Position numbers and translations under genes: made by a program. The notes under the pieces were generated by a model that was not told the DNA's origin, did no database searches, and saw only the letters and a program-made list of their open reading frames with translations. From Nelumbo lutea (taxonomy: Eukaryota > Streptophyta > Magnoliopsida > Proteales > Nelumbonaceae): a DNA stretch of 64,000 nucleotides. The DNA is taken from positions 69,846,383 through 69,910,382 of the forward strand of contig JAKGHH010000002.1 in assembly GCA_022828595.1 (NCBI GenBank), given 5' to 3'. Position 1 is the first letter of the stretch. Each line of letters opens with the position of its first letter. Positions 11,739 through 24,019 of this stretch are shown one piece after another.

Positions 11739-12344
11739 TCATATTTTTTTGTGGTTTTAAGACTTTTGAAAGAAAATACATAGTTCAATGTCTCAATTTA
11801 TCGTAATTTTTTGATCATTTTGAAAGAGTCATTAAATATAAACGTCAAAAATAATTAAAGATGGATTTCAAGATGACTCAAAATAAGCCCCATTTAAACT
11901 TACTAGTGGAAATTCTACAACATACTGTTGAGGTTTATATTCCTACATTATTTAGAGAATTTTAAAGGAACTATTTAACTTCTTTAAATTGTATTATAAA
12001 TGGTAGAGTTGAAATGGAGATAAAGGTAAGGTATAGTGTAAGAATGCAAGGTAATAATCATATGTATGATGTGACATTTTCAACATTAAATACATTAGTT
12101 TCATGTTGTTGTAGACTTTTTGAGTTTGCGGAGTTACTTTGTACTCATTGGTTAAGGGTGTTATTTGATAATGGAATATTGGAACTTCCATCTTAATATA
12201 TATTAAAAAGATGGATAAGAGCTGCAAATGATGAAAGTGTAATAGATTATCATGGTTGTGTAATTAAACGTGATCTCAATTGTGGATATACTATGAGAAC
12301 TACAGAATTAGGGAGAACTGAAAGAATGATAGGATCCATCTAAT
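11739..12344 (+). pseudogene. FAR1/FHY3-type MULE transposase, C-terminal half with SWIM zinc finger
   Basis: Shortly after the CAT fragment the text TGTCTCATATTTTTTTGTGG and TTTTAAGACTTTTGAAAGAA matches FAR1-type sequence also found at 62285-62420, with an internal deletion. One frame then reads FFDHFERVIKYKRQK, MTQNKPHLNLLVEILQ and EVYIPTLFREF, which is the helical region after the DDE domain in FAR1-like proteins. At 12050-12195 it reads YDVTFSTLNTLVSCCCRLFE and LLCTHWLRVL, a SWIM-type zinc finger with the C-x-C, then C-x-H spacing. Several in-frame stops and shifts show decay. The reading is broken at about 12345 by unrelated DNA and resumes near 14236. Confidence 0.75.
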
Positions 12345-14235
12345 AGACGCCATGAAGGGTGCGGAATGGGTGGGCGAATTTCAAAATTTTCCTACATTCT
12401 CCCAACTGGGAATCATATTCCCTAAATTTAGAATACAATATTCAAAGATTCTACTTGAACCATAATCGAACCAGATCTGAACCAAAAGAAATAGGAAGGA
12501 TTATACTTGATCTGGAGAAACAGTATCTCCCAAAGTTGGTATTCACGCCCAAAGAATACACCAAGATCCGTTCCTGCTGAAGATGATACAGTTGTGGATG
12601 GAACGGAACCAATAGGGTGCGTCCTACACACTGGATCCTTCGCAAGAACCCACTGGAAACTCTGAACACCGAATCCTTTTTAGTCTTTTCTGTAAGACTG
12701 ATGTCAAGAACTGATTTCTTGACTTCTTTCTTCTGCAAAGATCGAACCTTGCAAGAGGGGATGGCGGCGGCTGGAGGAGAACTCCTAGGACGAATATGGC
12801 TGAACAGATTTTCTTCTCTCTGGAGTTTTGTGAGATCTAATCTCTGTACGCAAAAAGCTTTTTTTTTTCTTACTATAAAACCCTTGGTTCGAAATCTGAT
12901 ATTTTCGAATTGATTTCTCCTCCTTTCTTCTTGATTAAGAAAACCTCCTAATTAGGAATTATCCCAATCAAAATCAATATTTGGATAGGGGATTATCTTA
13001 ATCCTATCTGCAAATTAAGTTAGTTTACTCATGATCTTATCAGGAAGTTACCATATTCAAATCTGATTTGAATTTGGTCTCTCAGAGTGGATAAGGTCAA
13101 AAGCCCAATCCTTTTACTAACATTAATCTCAGATTCACCCCATAGATAGGTGATCATATCAGTCTAGCTTATAATGGGCTTTTGGCCCATTAAGTGTTCA
13201 GTGTTTAATTGGTTTCCAATCTATTGCCCAGTTGGGCTTCTTTGTATGGTGTGGGACCCAAGCATTGATCTACACACCAGCCACATGGGTTTGACCCAGC
13301 CTTTATTACAAGGCCCAGCCGAATTCACTAAAAAGCTCAATGACCCCTTTCAGCCCATCACATGGACCCTATGGGCCCAACACTTACATTAAGTGGTCCC
13401 TGGGCCAAGTCATCTTATAAAAACCCAAGGACTGTGGGCAGGTGCAAAATTAGCCATCAGGTATTATCCTAAATGGTCTTACACTTAACCTCTCAGCCCT
13501 TAATGATCAAGCACTACCCGATAAGAGATGACATCTCCCTCGGCTGCAAGGAACAACGCCGCACTCTCTACTCACATGGATCCCGGGAATTAAAACCATT
13601 TGCAAACCTTTTGAAACCGTACATATACATTTATATATATATTAATTTTGCAAAACAAAATTTCAATGATTGAAATCAACTGCCAGCAATTTGGTTTCCA
13701 TTAGAGAGAGTGCATTCCCGATCATTACTATTGTCCGATAAAAGAGTTGATTTTGTCACTATGATCACTCACTCAGATGAATTCTCAAACTGCCCCAACA
13801 TGCCCATGTTTTGACCCCCGCTAAAGATCTCACTGATTGACATATCAAAGACAACCCGATCCGACACTTAGTGAAGTGTCATAATCGAGTCTAGGGGTCA
13901 AGTGTAACTTTCCAGTTTTGCCCATCTGTCTCCAAGGTCCAAGGCAATACTAAAAATCTGGTTCGGTTCAAGGATTCAAGTAATCTCATACTGCATGTGC
14001 CTTGGGTCTTACCTTGGTGGCCGAGACAAGCCATCCCAACACTTGATGGCACACCAGTATCAGCCTTGGCAGGATAAATCTCCCCAAAATTATCCAATGG
14101 CTGTGAACATTTAAAACTAACACGAGTCTCTATAAGTGTCCAGTTTTAAGGTCTTACATAGAAATATACCAAACAACATGAATCAAACATGCACTTTATT
14201 TATTTATACTAAATGTCAAAAGTACATCAAATTGG
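12345..14235. other. Unassigned insertion of about 1.9 kb splitting the FAR1-type pseudogene
   Basis: No protein domain is recognised. The sequence is less AT-rich than its flanks and has TATA-like signals (ACTATAAAACCC near 12877 and CTTATAAAAACCC near 13415), so it may be an LTR or a nonautonomous element. Clear TG...CA ends or a target duplication were not located. Confidence 0.4.
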
Positions 14236-14670
14236 ATTGAAGCTAAGGGCATGCAAAACTGTCTAACAAGAACTTCACAACATATATCAAATCGGGCTAC
14301 AGAAGATGAAAGAACTTATTTGTATGTACTAAATATCTTTCAAAAGATTTATATTGGAATGGAAATGATAATAAAAGACAAAGTTTATAACAATGCACAA
14401 TATGTTGTTTCTAACAACATTAAAGATGTATCTCAACAAGCTAATCAACTTGGATCATGTCATATTGTTGATAATTTAAAAATTGAAGAAGACAATGTGG
14501 AAGAGCAGAATGTAGTAACATCTAATGATGTAATGAATATGGTGAAAGGAATTGCAAGGAAAAAAAGAAAAGTAAAAAAAACTCTCAAACCCATCCACAA
14601 ATACCAACTACTATATCCATGGAATGTCAACCCTCATCTCAGCCTCATCCACAAATCACATCTACAATAA
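14236..14670 (+). pseudogene. FAR1-type transposase, C-terminal tail
   Basis: An open frame at 14251-14670 starts QNCLTRTSQHISNRATEDER, then TYLYVLNIFQKIY, resembling the helical segment that follows the SWIM finger in FAR1-type proteins. It ends with a basic patch IARKKRKVKK, like the lysine-rich tails of that family. It most likely continues the fragment at 11739-12344, displaced by the intervening insertion. It could be an unrelated coiled-coil frame, because no catalytic motif remains here. Confidence 0.5.
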
Positions 14671-16048
14671 TCATTGAAGCTCAGCAATCATCTCAGCATG
14701 TTTTGGTATTATATCATGCTATTTTTATGCTATTTTTTTTATTCGTCTCATATTTTAGTTATTTATTTATTTTTCTTACAATCTTGTTTAATAGGGATTA
14801 CATGGTGTTGATGCAAACATGAGTCATTTTCTTGATCTTAATCAGTTCTTAACCATATATCCATCACATATTATGAATACCAACACACCTTATATGGGAA
14901 TCAACTATGACAGGGTTGTTACATGTATGTTTTTCACCATTTTTATGAATTTCTTTATATTTCAACCAAACTTTATTTATGATTCAGGTATCATGTTTCA
15001 TTGCAGGCTTCAATAGTTACAAATATAAAAACAAATGGTGATAGTCAAATGAATCAGGGATCTAACATAAATGTGTCATGCCAGTTTTTTGGGCCATATC
15101 ACAACTAGTAGTGATCCTAATAGGTTATATAGGATGACTAAGCATCAATTTGGTTATTTTGAAGTTTGTCAAATCCAGTTTAAATTTTAATTATTTCCAA
15201 TATAATTATGTGATTCCTACTCTAATACTTATTTATCTCTTTCACCATGAAAAAATCATATTTTTATCATGATATGCTTTTAATACTATTATATTGTGAT
15301 GTCCAGATGTATCGATTTAGCAAGTATGTTTATTGTGAAATTATTGGCCACAAGTATCATTATCAATTACAATCGGGTCTTATTGGCTCAGATTTGATGT
15401 CCTGATTACAAATCTTATGTGGTCTAGTATGGAACTGGTAAACTGGTTCTGCACATCTACACATTTATTTACCAGGTTAGCACTAGGTCTACCCTAACTA
15501 GACAAACCTTGTCCATTGACAACACTATATCTAAATCCATCAGGCAAGAATCTGAGATAGATTCAAATTCAATTGATTTATATATCCAAATATATGTCTT
15601 AATCTGATGATTCAATGTAAAGCTCAATAGATCTGCACTAAAAATATCATGAACCAAAAATTAAATATGAAACATGAATATACATGTTTTGACTAGACAA
15701 AAACTCTTTAAGTTAAAATCCTGAAAAGATACTATGTATATTTGATTGGAACAACTAATATTCAAATTTCAACAGAAAAACTAATAGAACTAAAGGTAAT
15801 TACTTAAAATTCAAGAATGAACTAATTTTAATTTACCATAATATTCATGAAATGAATCCACTGTAGATGATTCATCATGGCCTCATAGATTATAGCACTA
15901 AAACAAGGATGAAAACGTATCCATCTATCTAAATTCAAATTTGAATCCAATCCAATCAAGGTCATTTGAATCTAATTAATTTGAAAGTAATATATTTACT
16001 ATAAGCCATAGATTGAAGTCTCATTGAAGCTATTATGTCAAAGTCATT
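14671..16048. other. Intergenic, possibly the far flank of the FAR1-type element
   Basis: Short frames at 14619-15016 follow the FAR1 tail without a recognisable motif. The remainder to 16048 is AT-rich and featureless. Confidence 0.4.
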
Positions 16049-17540
16049 TAGGCCCCATTCGTTTTTTGGTAAATTACTTACCTGGGTAAAAGAGTCGTTT
16101 TAATTACTTTGTTAGAGGTAACTTTAATTGAGGAGGTTTTAGTCCAATTTAAAAAGAGATGGAAGGTTTTAGTATTTAAGAAAAACCTCAAGGAGGCTTA
16201 AGTATTTTACCTTTATTTTTATTTTAAAATTTACCTTATTTAGTTTGATTGCAATACAAATTAAATAAATCAAGACATGAACCATGTCCAATACGCCTCT
16301 ACTGATACTTTGAACCATGTACAAAAACAAAATCTTCTATGAATTGCTGAAATGCTAATAACTTAGGAGAGTGTTTTGTATTTTGCTTGGTTTGAATCAA
16401 AATGATTTCATGTCAGCGCCATATAGGCATTTAATTAGATTTCAATAGTCAATTTTCTAATGATTGGAGATTGTAATTGGAAAAAACATTGTACACTTTT
16501 TATGAAAATTCATGTCAATGGGTGTTTAAAAGCCAAATTAATAGTTCTTACTGTGTGAGGTTTGGTGCTAATATGGTTTGATATGGATGAAAAAACACAT
16601 ATTTCCTACAAACATAATCTAAGTATATCTATATTGTTGGAATCATGTTTTCCAATTTATAGGTCAAAGTATCAAAAAAAATTCAAAATCTGTTGTTTCC
16701 ATTGAATTCAACTACCTCTATAAAGAAGAATTTGGTAGATTAAATATTTCATTTGACAAGTAATAGTAATACTACCTTGAATTTGTATCAATATCATAAA
16801 TAGTCTCATTAAACAAGAAACCCAAGTTTAAGTATTTTTGCAACCAGTAATAATAATATTACCTCAATTATACACTAATTCTTATATATATATATATATA
16901 TACCAAAAGAAACCCAACCATGAATACTATGATTATAGATTGCATGGTTTTCAACTCCTCGACTAGTAATCGTTGGGTGGGATGGGACGGGACAAATTCG
17001 GACATCCCTACTCGCCATGGAATGGGGTTAGGATTTCCAGCTCTACCGGAGTATGGAGCAGGGTAGATGTGTTCAGAGTCAAAGAAAGTGCAAAACCCGA
17101 TCCCACCTCATTGTCATTCCAAGGCATAATCTATGACTAGGTCAATGGTGATGATAAAGAAGAATGACAGTTCAGCCCAGGGTCAGAATTTTTAGGCCCA
17201 AAGTACAGTTGGGGTGGGTGCCAGTTTGAAATTGATGCCAATTCACAGACGGGCATTTGTAGATCTGTAATGGAATTCAGAAATCTTCATTGAATCTGTC
17301 AGTAATTTACCGTAATACCTTAATGCATTGCCAAATAAGATATTTAACTCTAGGATGAAAAATGCTTAAATTGTCAAAATTGTCTCCAGGTCACATTACC
17401 AAATGCCAAATCACAATTTGAAGAACTTGGTCTTTCCTATGCTATGAGTATATAGGAAGTTAGTAGTGAGATATCCATGTGGCGTTTTGATCCTAAGACT
17501 CTGAACCAGCAAATCCTCCATGGGCCATGGCAAAGGTATA
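16049..17540. other. Intergenic with one MITE left end and microsatellites
   Basis: TTAGGCCCCATTCG at 16049 repeats the left end of the element at 10384. A TA repeat lies at about 16884-16903. The G-rich GTGGGATGGGACGGGAC near 16975 looks like the inside of a worn hAT element. No gene is seen. Confidence 0.45.
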
Positions 17541-17884
17541 TGTTAGGGCCGTACCCCCAGCCTCTCCTACTGACCACACGGGAACTGACACGTGGTCTGA
17601 TGTCTTTAGCCACATCAGTGACATGGAGCGCCACGTCAGAGTTGGTGATCACGCTGTCCAGCAAAGACTCCAAATGAGAGTGGAGCACGCAGCACCCCAC
17701 GCGCTCTTGATAACTATCCTGTGCTGAGGAACACAGACGCATCCAAAGACTTCGGATCTCGGCCTCTTCGACAGAACATCACTGATCATACGCCCCAGGA
17801 ATAAGCTGAACCTTCTACTGATTTGAGTATCCGAGTACATTCTTTGAGGAATTATTTTGGGACCTCTGACTTTATCATATTACA
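17541..17884 (+). mobile_element. LTR-like remnant, probably Ty3/gypsy
   Basis: A GC-rich island that begins TGTTAGGGCCGTACCCCC and ends ATCATATTACA, so it has TG...CA ends. Its latter part, GATTTGAGTATCCGAGTACA followed by GACCTCTGACTT, echoes the island at 5757-6357. No internal retrotransposon domain is attached. The short frames on both strands here are by-products of the GC content. Confidence 0.45.
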
Positions 17885-19389
17885 GGTCCCGCTTGATGCA
17901 TCACCTCGTCCAAAAATCCTATCCACCCTTTATCTTTAGGCACTCAGAATGTAAAACCTCAGTGCAGAGTTGTGATGGTCTGATGGAGACCATAAGAAAA
18001 GGCTACAATAACTTCATAATAAGTGACAAATTCTTAAGCTACACAGCCCAAAAATCCTATCCACCCTTCTCATTGGCGAGCCCATGTCTTCTGCTCTCTA
18101 AGCTGTGTATAACGGGTTATGTATCCAATCATGAGCCGATTCTAGGGGTGAGCATTGTTCGGTTAAAACTGAAAAACCGAGCCAAAATTTTTTGTTTTGA
18201 TTTATTTGGTTCAGATTTTTCGGTTTTCAGTTTTTATCAGTTTGATTAATTTGATTTAAAAAAAAAAATCGATTTCAATTTTTAAGGTTGGGGTGAATTT
18301 CAAACGGCCCTTAATGACTACTCTTTTTGGAGGTCCTAAGCACTAGAACCTGGAATCAGGAAGTTAGAGCAGTTGGTGGTAATGATCCGTGGGTACTCAG
18401 TGGTTTCAGATTCTGGTTCTTACACTGCAAACCGCAAAGCTTCCCTGCTGCGGTTGCAACCCCGTTTGCAAGGGCTTAAGCCGTGGTTGAGCTGCCCGTT
18501 TGGGAGGGCTTTAACGCAACGGCTTCTAACTTTGCAAACGGCTTCTCATTTGCTTGTGAGAAAAAAACTTTGGGCTGCATTTGGTTGCAATGCAAAAGTA
18601 AATATGTACATTACATATTTACCCATTTTTCGTAAACATGATTTACATTTTAAACCGTTTACATTAGCTTTTGTATTGTATTTTCATCTTTCATGTTTTT
18701 TTGTTAGCTTTTGCACAGTTTTTATGATTTTTTCTGTAATTTCTGCTATTTATCTTCATTTTTTTTATGTTTTTATAATTTTTGCTTTTTATGTAATTTC
18801 TGATTTTTCTGTATTTTTTGTGTTAGTATATAATTTTTGTATTTTTGTGTTTTAATAATATACAAAAATTTAATGGATTGGATGGGTTAGGTTGGGTCAA
18901 GGTGGGTTTGGGTTGAATCCAACCCATTTAATTTGCACTAGATGGGTTATTAATGAATTGGTGGGTTAGACGGATTGGGTTGAAGCTTAACCCAAACCAT
19001 CCAATTGCCACCCCTACATCTCGTTACCCATTTTAATTTTATCCTATCTCCATTCACCATCACTTGCCTCGCAGCTTTAAGATTTCAAATGAAATTTGTA
19101 ATCTTGAACAGAAGGGGGTGTAATGACCCTCATAAAGTCTGATCCTAAAAAGGCAAAACAAAGAAAAAATCCAAACATTCTCTTCATGTCTAGAACAAAA
19201 TTTGATGCCCAAAAAATGGAAAAATTTGGGAACCAAACTAGGTTATAAGCAATGAAGTGGAGTGCCTACAAGGGGTTTATAATGAGGTCTTTTTGTTGTT
19301 GGAAAAATTAAATGTTTATTGATAAAATTTTCATGTCTGATAAGATCATTGTTTTAAACATAAAAGATGGCCCTTCAAACCCTCCATAG
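17885..19389. other. Intergenic with partial hAT-like ends
   Basis: TAGGGGTGAGCATTGTTCGG at 18143 is a hAT-like left end with no matching right end in reach. GCCACCCCTA at about 19007-19016 is a right end preceded by GGATGGGTTAGGTTGGG repeats, also without its partner. The 160-residue frame at 18373-18855 becomes a Phe-rich low-complexity run and is not taken as a gene. Confidence 0.45.
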
Positions 19390-19735
19390 TGATTAGGTCT
19401 AGTTTATGGTAACATAAGTAGATCCCAAAGAACAAACTTTTGGAAAGAATTTAGTGAGCTCATTGGTAACAAACCAAATTGGATAACAGCCAATGACTTG
19501 AATGATACACTTGAATTGAGTCATTACAAGGTTAATCGACTAATCGTCACTGCCCAAGAAAAATATCTAAGCATCTATATCAGCTAATACAAAACCATGC
19601 CTTAATGGAAATCAAATCTAAGGGATCTAGCTTTACGCCTTTACTTGGTCAAGTGGGAAAATGGACAGGGGCCTAACTACTCCCTCGTCGCATGAGTTAT
19701 TCTCTGATTATGAGCTTCTAAAAATACATTCTTAG
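19390..19735 (+). pseudogene. LINE endonuclease fragment
   Basis: The frame reads LVYGNISRSQRTNFWKEFS, then NKPNWITANDLNDTLELSHY, matching the pattern of an L1-type endonuclease, where a VYG...FW.EL stretch precedes a GDFN-like motif (here AND instead of GDF). After a shift it reads FTWSSGKMDRGL, resembling the later FTW...RLDR motif. Frameshifts and a missing glycine show decay. Nothing else of the LINE is visible nearby. Confidence 0.5.
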
Positions 19736-19751
19736 ACTACAACCTACTACT

Positions 19752-20283
19752 TAGACCTGTTCATGGGCCAGGTACCCTAATGGCCTGGCCCGCACCCTGG
19801 TCGGGTTTGGTCATGTAATTAGATCCACGAGCCTGACTTTGGGTCTAACACATTAAGCCCGTAACATTACGGGTTGGGCTCAGAATTTATCAAAAAAGTC
19901 CGGCCCAAGCCCGGCCCAGCCCAATTCAGCATTATATATTTTATAAAATACATAATATATATTTTATATATTATATAAAATATATAAATAGTATAATATT
20001 TTTTGAAACATATATATTTATAATTTAATATATACATTTTTTATTTTTCTTTACAATTTCTCTCTCACTCTCTCTCTCTATTCAGTCGTTTAAGCAATAG
20101 TAACAATATGGGATAAATTTCGGGCCCAGGCCCGAGTTTCAGGCTTTTTCTGAGAGCCAGGCTCGGGCCCAAGTTGTAGGCCCGATGGTTAGACCGAGCT
20201 CGGGCTCAGGCCTTAAAAATATCTGTTAATACAAAGTAAAAGTCCGGCCCAAAACCGGCCCAACCCGGCCCATGAAAAGTCTA
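19752..20283. mobile_element. hAT-like MITE, 532 bp
   Basis: Ends TAGACCTGTTCATGGGCC and GGCCCATGAAAAGTCTA are inverted repeats. Flanking 8-mers CTACTACT (19744-19751) and CTACTAAT (20284-20291) agree at 7 of 8, fitting a hAT target duplication. The inside has GGCCCGGGC-type phrases around an AT-rich core and a (TC)n tract near 20060. No coding capacity. Confidence 0.75.
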
Positions 20284-20291
20284 CTACTAAT

Positions 20292-21124
20292 TCTAGACAC
20301 TATTCCCAATACCATCCCATGTCCAAAAAATCTTCCACTTCCTACCATATCTTTGTGTAAAAGAAATAATCAAGTGATGATTAAAGTAACGATTCATAAA
20401 AAAAAATGTGATGATTAAAGTCAAACATGATCTAATCAAAGAAGCTAGATTTTTTCTTTTTTTCACAAGAATTAAATTTTGTTTAAAAAACCAGAGAAAA
20501 AGGGGAAACCACGATGAGGGATTTCTAACTTCTACAAACTTCAAATACATAGACTAACCTAAGATTGAATATCTTTTGTGATCATATATTCTGCCATTCA
20601 AAGCATATGGCGGAGAACGTCCAAGTCCGATCCTGTCTTTCTGAGAAAATAAAAAAAAAAAAGAAAAACATCTACAATGTTAAATATAGCAAGAGAGAAA
20701 GATATGAATATTCAAATTTTGAATACACAAATTTTACCTTAATGTCTTCACCCTATTTGACTTGTTCGACCACAACACCCTTATCTTACTCGACCTATCA
20801 TTCAGAGAATAAAAATTCTAATGGTGACAAATTGAGACATTTACAACCTAAATCTATAGAATCGGAAACGAAGTCTGAGAATGAGAGAGTTCTAACCTAT
20901 GCTGACTTCTAATGAATAACTTCAGTCGAAGACGGTGTTCCTCCGCAGTCGAACTCGGTGATGGTGTTCTAATTCTGAGTCAAAGATGAAGAGTCGAAAG
21001 AGAGATGGAGGGAGAATTGGGAATTTGGGATTAGCGCATGAGTTTCATTGGAGGGAAAAGTATAAAATGTGGTGGCCTAGTGGCGGGAAAAGGGGAGTTC
21101 TGTTTTTTAAGAAAAATATCAAGA
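20292..21124. other. Intergenic, nothing recognised
   Basis: A 115-residue frame at 20565-20912 is Ser- and Lys-rich and matches no family that could be recalled. Nothing else coding. It abuts the MULE target duplication on its right. Confidence 0.4.
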
Positions 21125-21897
21125 TTTAATTTAGGGTAAATCTCTTAAATACCCCCTAATGTTTGGCCTAATGACATGCAGTACCCCTACTATTTATCTA
21201 TTGTCTTGTGGTACCCTAAGTTTTTTGACAAATGTTCAATTCCTTCCCTTCCATTACTCAACCGTCAAGTCCCGTTTGCATGTGACACCACGTGATTGAT
21301 ACTTTTTTTCATAATTCCCAAACTACCCTTTTATGGTTGAAAATACCCTTTTGGTTTTAGTTCGGGCTCGCTAACTATGTCAACAATGAATCGATTGGAC
21401 CTGTCACCAACATTGGAACTAAGGCTCACCGGCGTCCAATTGCTAGTCACCGGCATTGATTGCCAGCGTCGACATCATCAGTGCGGTGGACTTTTCGTAT
21501 AGTAGGTTATCAGTCACTAATGTCCTCTTACAGAACGGCAACCCCATGGACCCCATGGAGGGTTTTGAAACCCATTTTAACTTGTAGCATCATAACCATT
21601 GTTGGTGACCCCAAAAGGGTTTTGAAACCTGCAATGTGGGGGAGGATAACGGCAGTGACCCCAATGCACTGTGCCACTGCCAATGCGGTGTGGGGGAGGA
21701 GAGAGGAGAACGACAGTAGGATTTTGATTTCAAATAGATGCAGTCATTGACTATCACCCCATGACACGCCCAGCCCCTCCCCCCTCCCCCGACAATCCCA
21801 ATTCCCACTCCCCCTTCCACCTCGTATGCCTAGTCACCCGTATGTGACCTCTAATCTGTTCTAATGATTGCAGGTACAACAACTGTAAGTGGGCACC

Positions 21898-22200
21898 ATG
21901 AACATTGGCCGACAGTTCTACGGGTGCCACTACTATGTATGTAGGTATCAGTTAGGTAATTTTGTTGCAGTTTGCTCAACATGATATATGTTTAATAACA
22001 TGTATTTGTTATAGTTTACCCCTGATAAACGATGCAACTTTTTTCTTATGGAAAGATGAAGTAATGATGTGTCCCTATGGCATTGGGCTATGTTGAGTGT
22101 TCACATCGAAAAATCCTAACAGCCAAGGAAAACGGTTATGGGTATGCGCAAAGCCTTATGTAAGAAAAAAATTTGTTATTCCATAATTATTTTGTTCAAT
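21898..22200 (+). pseudogene. GRF-type zinc-finger-like exons inside the MULE
   Basis: The frame at 21900 reads MNIGRQFYGCHYYV. After a plausible intron bounded by GT near 21941 and TATAG near 22014, it resumes as DKRCNFFLWKDE. Together these fit the second half of a GRF zinc finger (a G-R-x-F-Y-x-C core, then C-x-F-F-x-W-x-D-E). Immediately after, CPYGIGLC and SKNPNSQGKRLWVCAKPY resemble the first half of a further finger. In-frame stops are present. GRF domains bind nucleic acid and also turn up in plant transposons. This could be a captured host exon or an accessory part of the element. A further open frame follows at 22231-22419 without a known motif. Confidence 0.45.
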
Positions 22201-22946
22201 GACTTGTGAAAATTCATTTTTTTTTGTAGGATGCAGGTGGTTGTAAATTCTTTTCCATGGGTAACATCGGTGGATAATGTAACCATGAAAGCATATGATG
22301 GTTCAAGACCTTCTAGAATAAATGAAAGGTCATCTATGGACACATTGGATGAAGTAATAGTTGTACAATCTGAGAAAGATAATTTGAATAGATGTCTGAA
22401 TTTTGTAATAAATTATTAAAGAGTATCAAGGATTTGCGCATAAAAAATTCATGATGTGGCTTTCTAATTTTGTCATTAGTGTTTGAAGGTGTCTATTTAA
22501 TCAAACAGTTGTGAAAGATTTATGAACTAGTAATAGTTGTACTCTCTCTCTCATATATTTTATCAAACATTGAAGGTGTTTATTTAATCAAGCAGTTGTG
22601 AAAGATTCATGAACTAGTAGCACCTTTTTTCATATATAGACTGATTTCATAACTGGTTCTATAACATGCAGAAAACCAGTTCAACACTATCAAACATGGC
22701 AACTTGGTGGGTCAGACATGTACAAAATGTTTGCTACAATGTATTTACCCCTGCATTGAGATTAATACCAGGACTGTCAAATTTAGTAGTCATGGGTAGA
22801 ATAATCAAGTTCCTACTACAATTGTGTCATTGGTGGGCCAGTCAAGTTCCTGCTACAATGTAGAGCAACAACTTTTCCTCCTTGCTCAACTGAAGGAATA
22901 GCACCCAGACTAGTCAAATACATTAAATCATGATATTCAAAGAAAG

Positions 22947-23350
22947 ACTATCAGTTATGCAATCAGTTTATTCAAATTGTTCTCTCCACCCTATCAGTTA
23001 TGGAATCATAACCCAGTTAGACAATCAGTTATGAAATCAGTATTCAATATATTCAAAGAAAGACTATCAGTTATGAAATCAGTCTATTCAAATTGTTCTT
23101 TCCACCCTATCAGTTATGAAATCATTATGTTCAAGATAGACTATCAGTTATGTAATCAAAATATTCAAGATAGACTATCAGTTTTAAAATCAGTCCATTT
23201 AGTTGGGGTTTCAACTCAATCAAACACTTGCATCCATATGAAATGAGTCCATTCAATTGGGGTTTCAATAAAATCAAACACCTACATCCATATGAAATTA
23301 ATCCATTCAGTTGGGGTTTCAACTGAATCACACCTGCATCCATATGCAAA
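22947..23350. repeat. Two adjacent minisatellites inside the MULE
   Basis: From about 22947 to 23190 the phrase CTATCAGTTATGAAATCA recurs about seven times at irregular spacing, mostly 34-44 bp. From 23196 three units of 54 bp follow (starts near 23196, 23250 and 23304), each with CATTCAGTTGGGGTTTCAA and CATCCATATGAAA. They lie downstream of the transposase on its strand, in the element's 3' part. Confidence 0.7.
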
Positions 23351-24019
23351 TTGATATGTAGAACCTGTATTAACTGAAGCAAACACTTACATCAAACCCA
23401 ACTTGCATCCATATGCATTAAATCTAAGGAATTCAAATGAATTCTAAAGAATTCCAAAAGGTAAGAACTGTATCAACTATATCAATACAAAAGTTCTATA
23501 ATCATTAACAAGTTCATATGTTCTCTCCTACATCACTGTTCTAAAGTTCAAAATATAATCACTAACAAATTCTGTGTCAAAATATATCAAAGTTCAAAGT
23601 ATTCAAAAGTTCAAAAAAAATAACACAGTTGAAAGTTGTGTTCATCTGCCTCTCATCGTTGGGAGTATCTCAAATCTTGGCTACTATGTTCCTCTGTACA
23701 CCCCAATTAGAATAAAAGCCAGTGCAAATTTCAGCTGACATACTAAACTGTTATGAGAAAACAAAAATGTCCCCACCTATCTTCCTAATGAAGCAATGTC
23801 TAGATGTTGCAAGTTCCCCATGTCAGCTCTACCACCTATACCTTCCCCTCCCCCATCCCCCTTGTTCTACCACCCCTATCAGACATTCCACTTGCACTAC
23901 CACCTGCTGCTCTTGATGATGAGCCAGCAACAATTTGTGTAGAAATAGCCCCTCCTAAGTGGCAAAGCTTTCTTTTTTGCAGATTGGGTATGATCATAAT
24001 TAGCAACAAGCCCTCCACC

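Noticed and set aside
14251..14670. Independent small host gene
   Set aside because: The frame is open for 139 codons, but its sequence and place fit the tail of the FAR1-type pseudogene better than a separate gene. No promoter or splice structure was seen.
18373..18855. A 160-residue plus-strand frame
   Set aside because: The second half is a Phe-, Tyr- and Val-rich translation of T-rich DNA, and the first half shows no domain. It lies between worn hAT ends.
18143..19016. One hAT element spanning both partial ends
   Set aside because: The 8-mers outside the two ends (GCCGATTC and CATCTCGT) do not match and the internal parts belong to different subfamilies, so they are two separate remnants.
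22947..23190. CRISPR-like repeats with variable spacing
   Set aside because: Units and spacers are both repeated and diverged, and the array sits inside a plant MULE.
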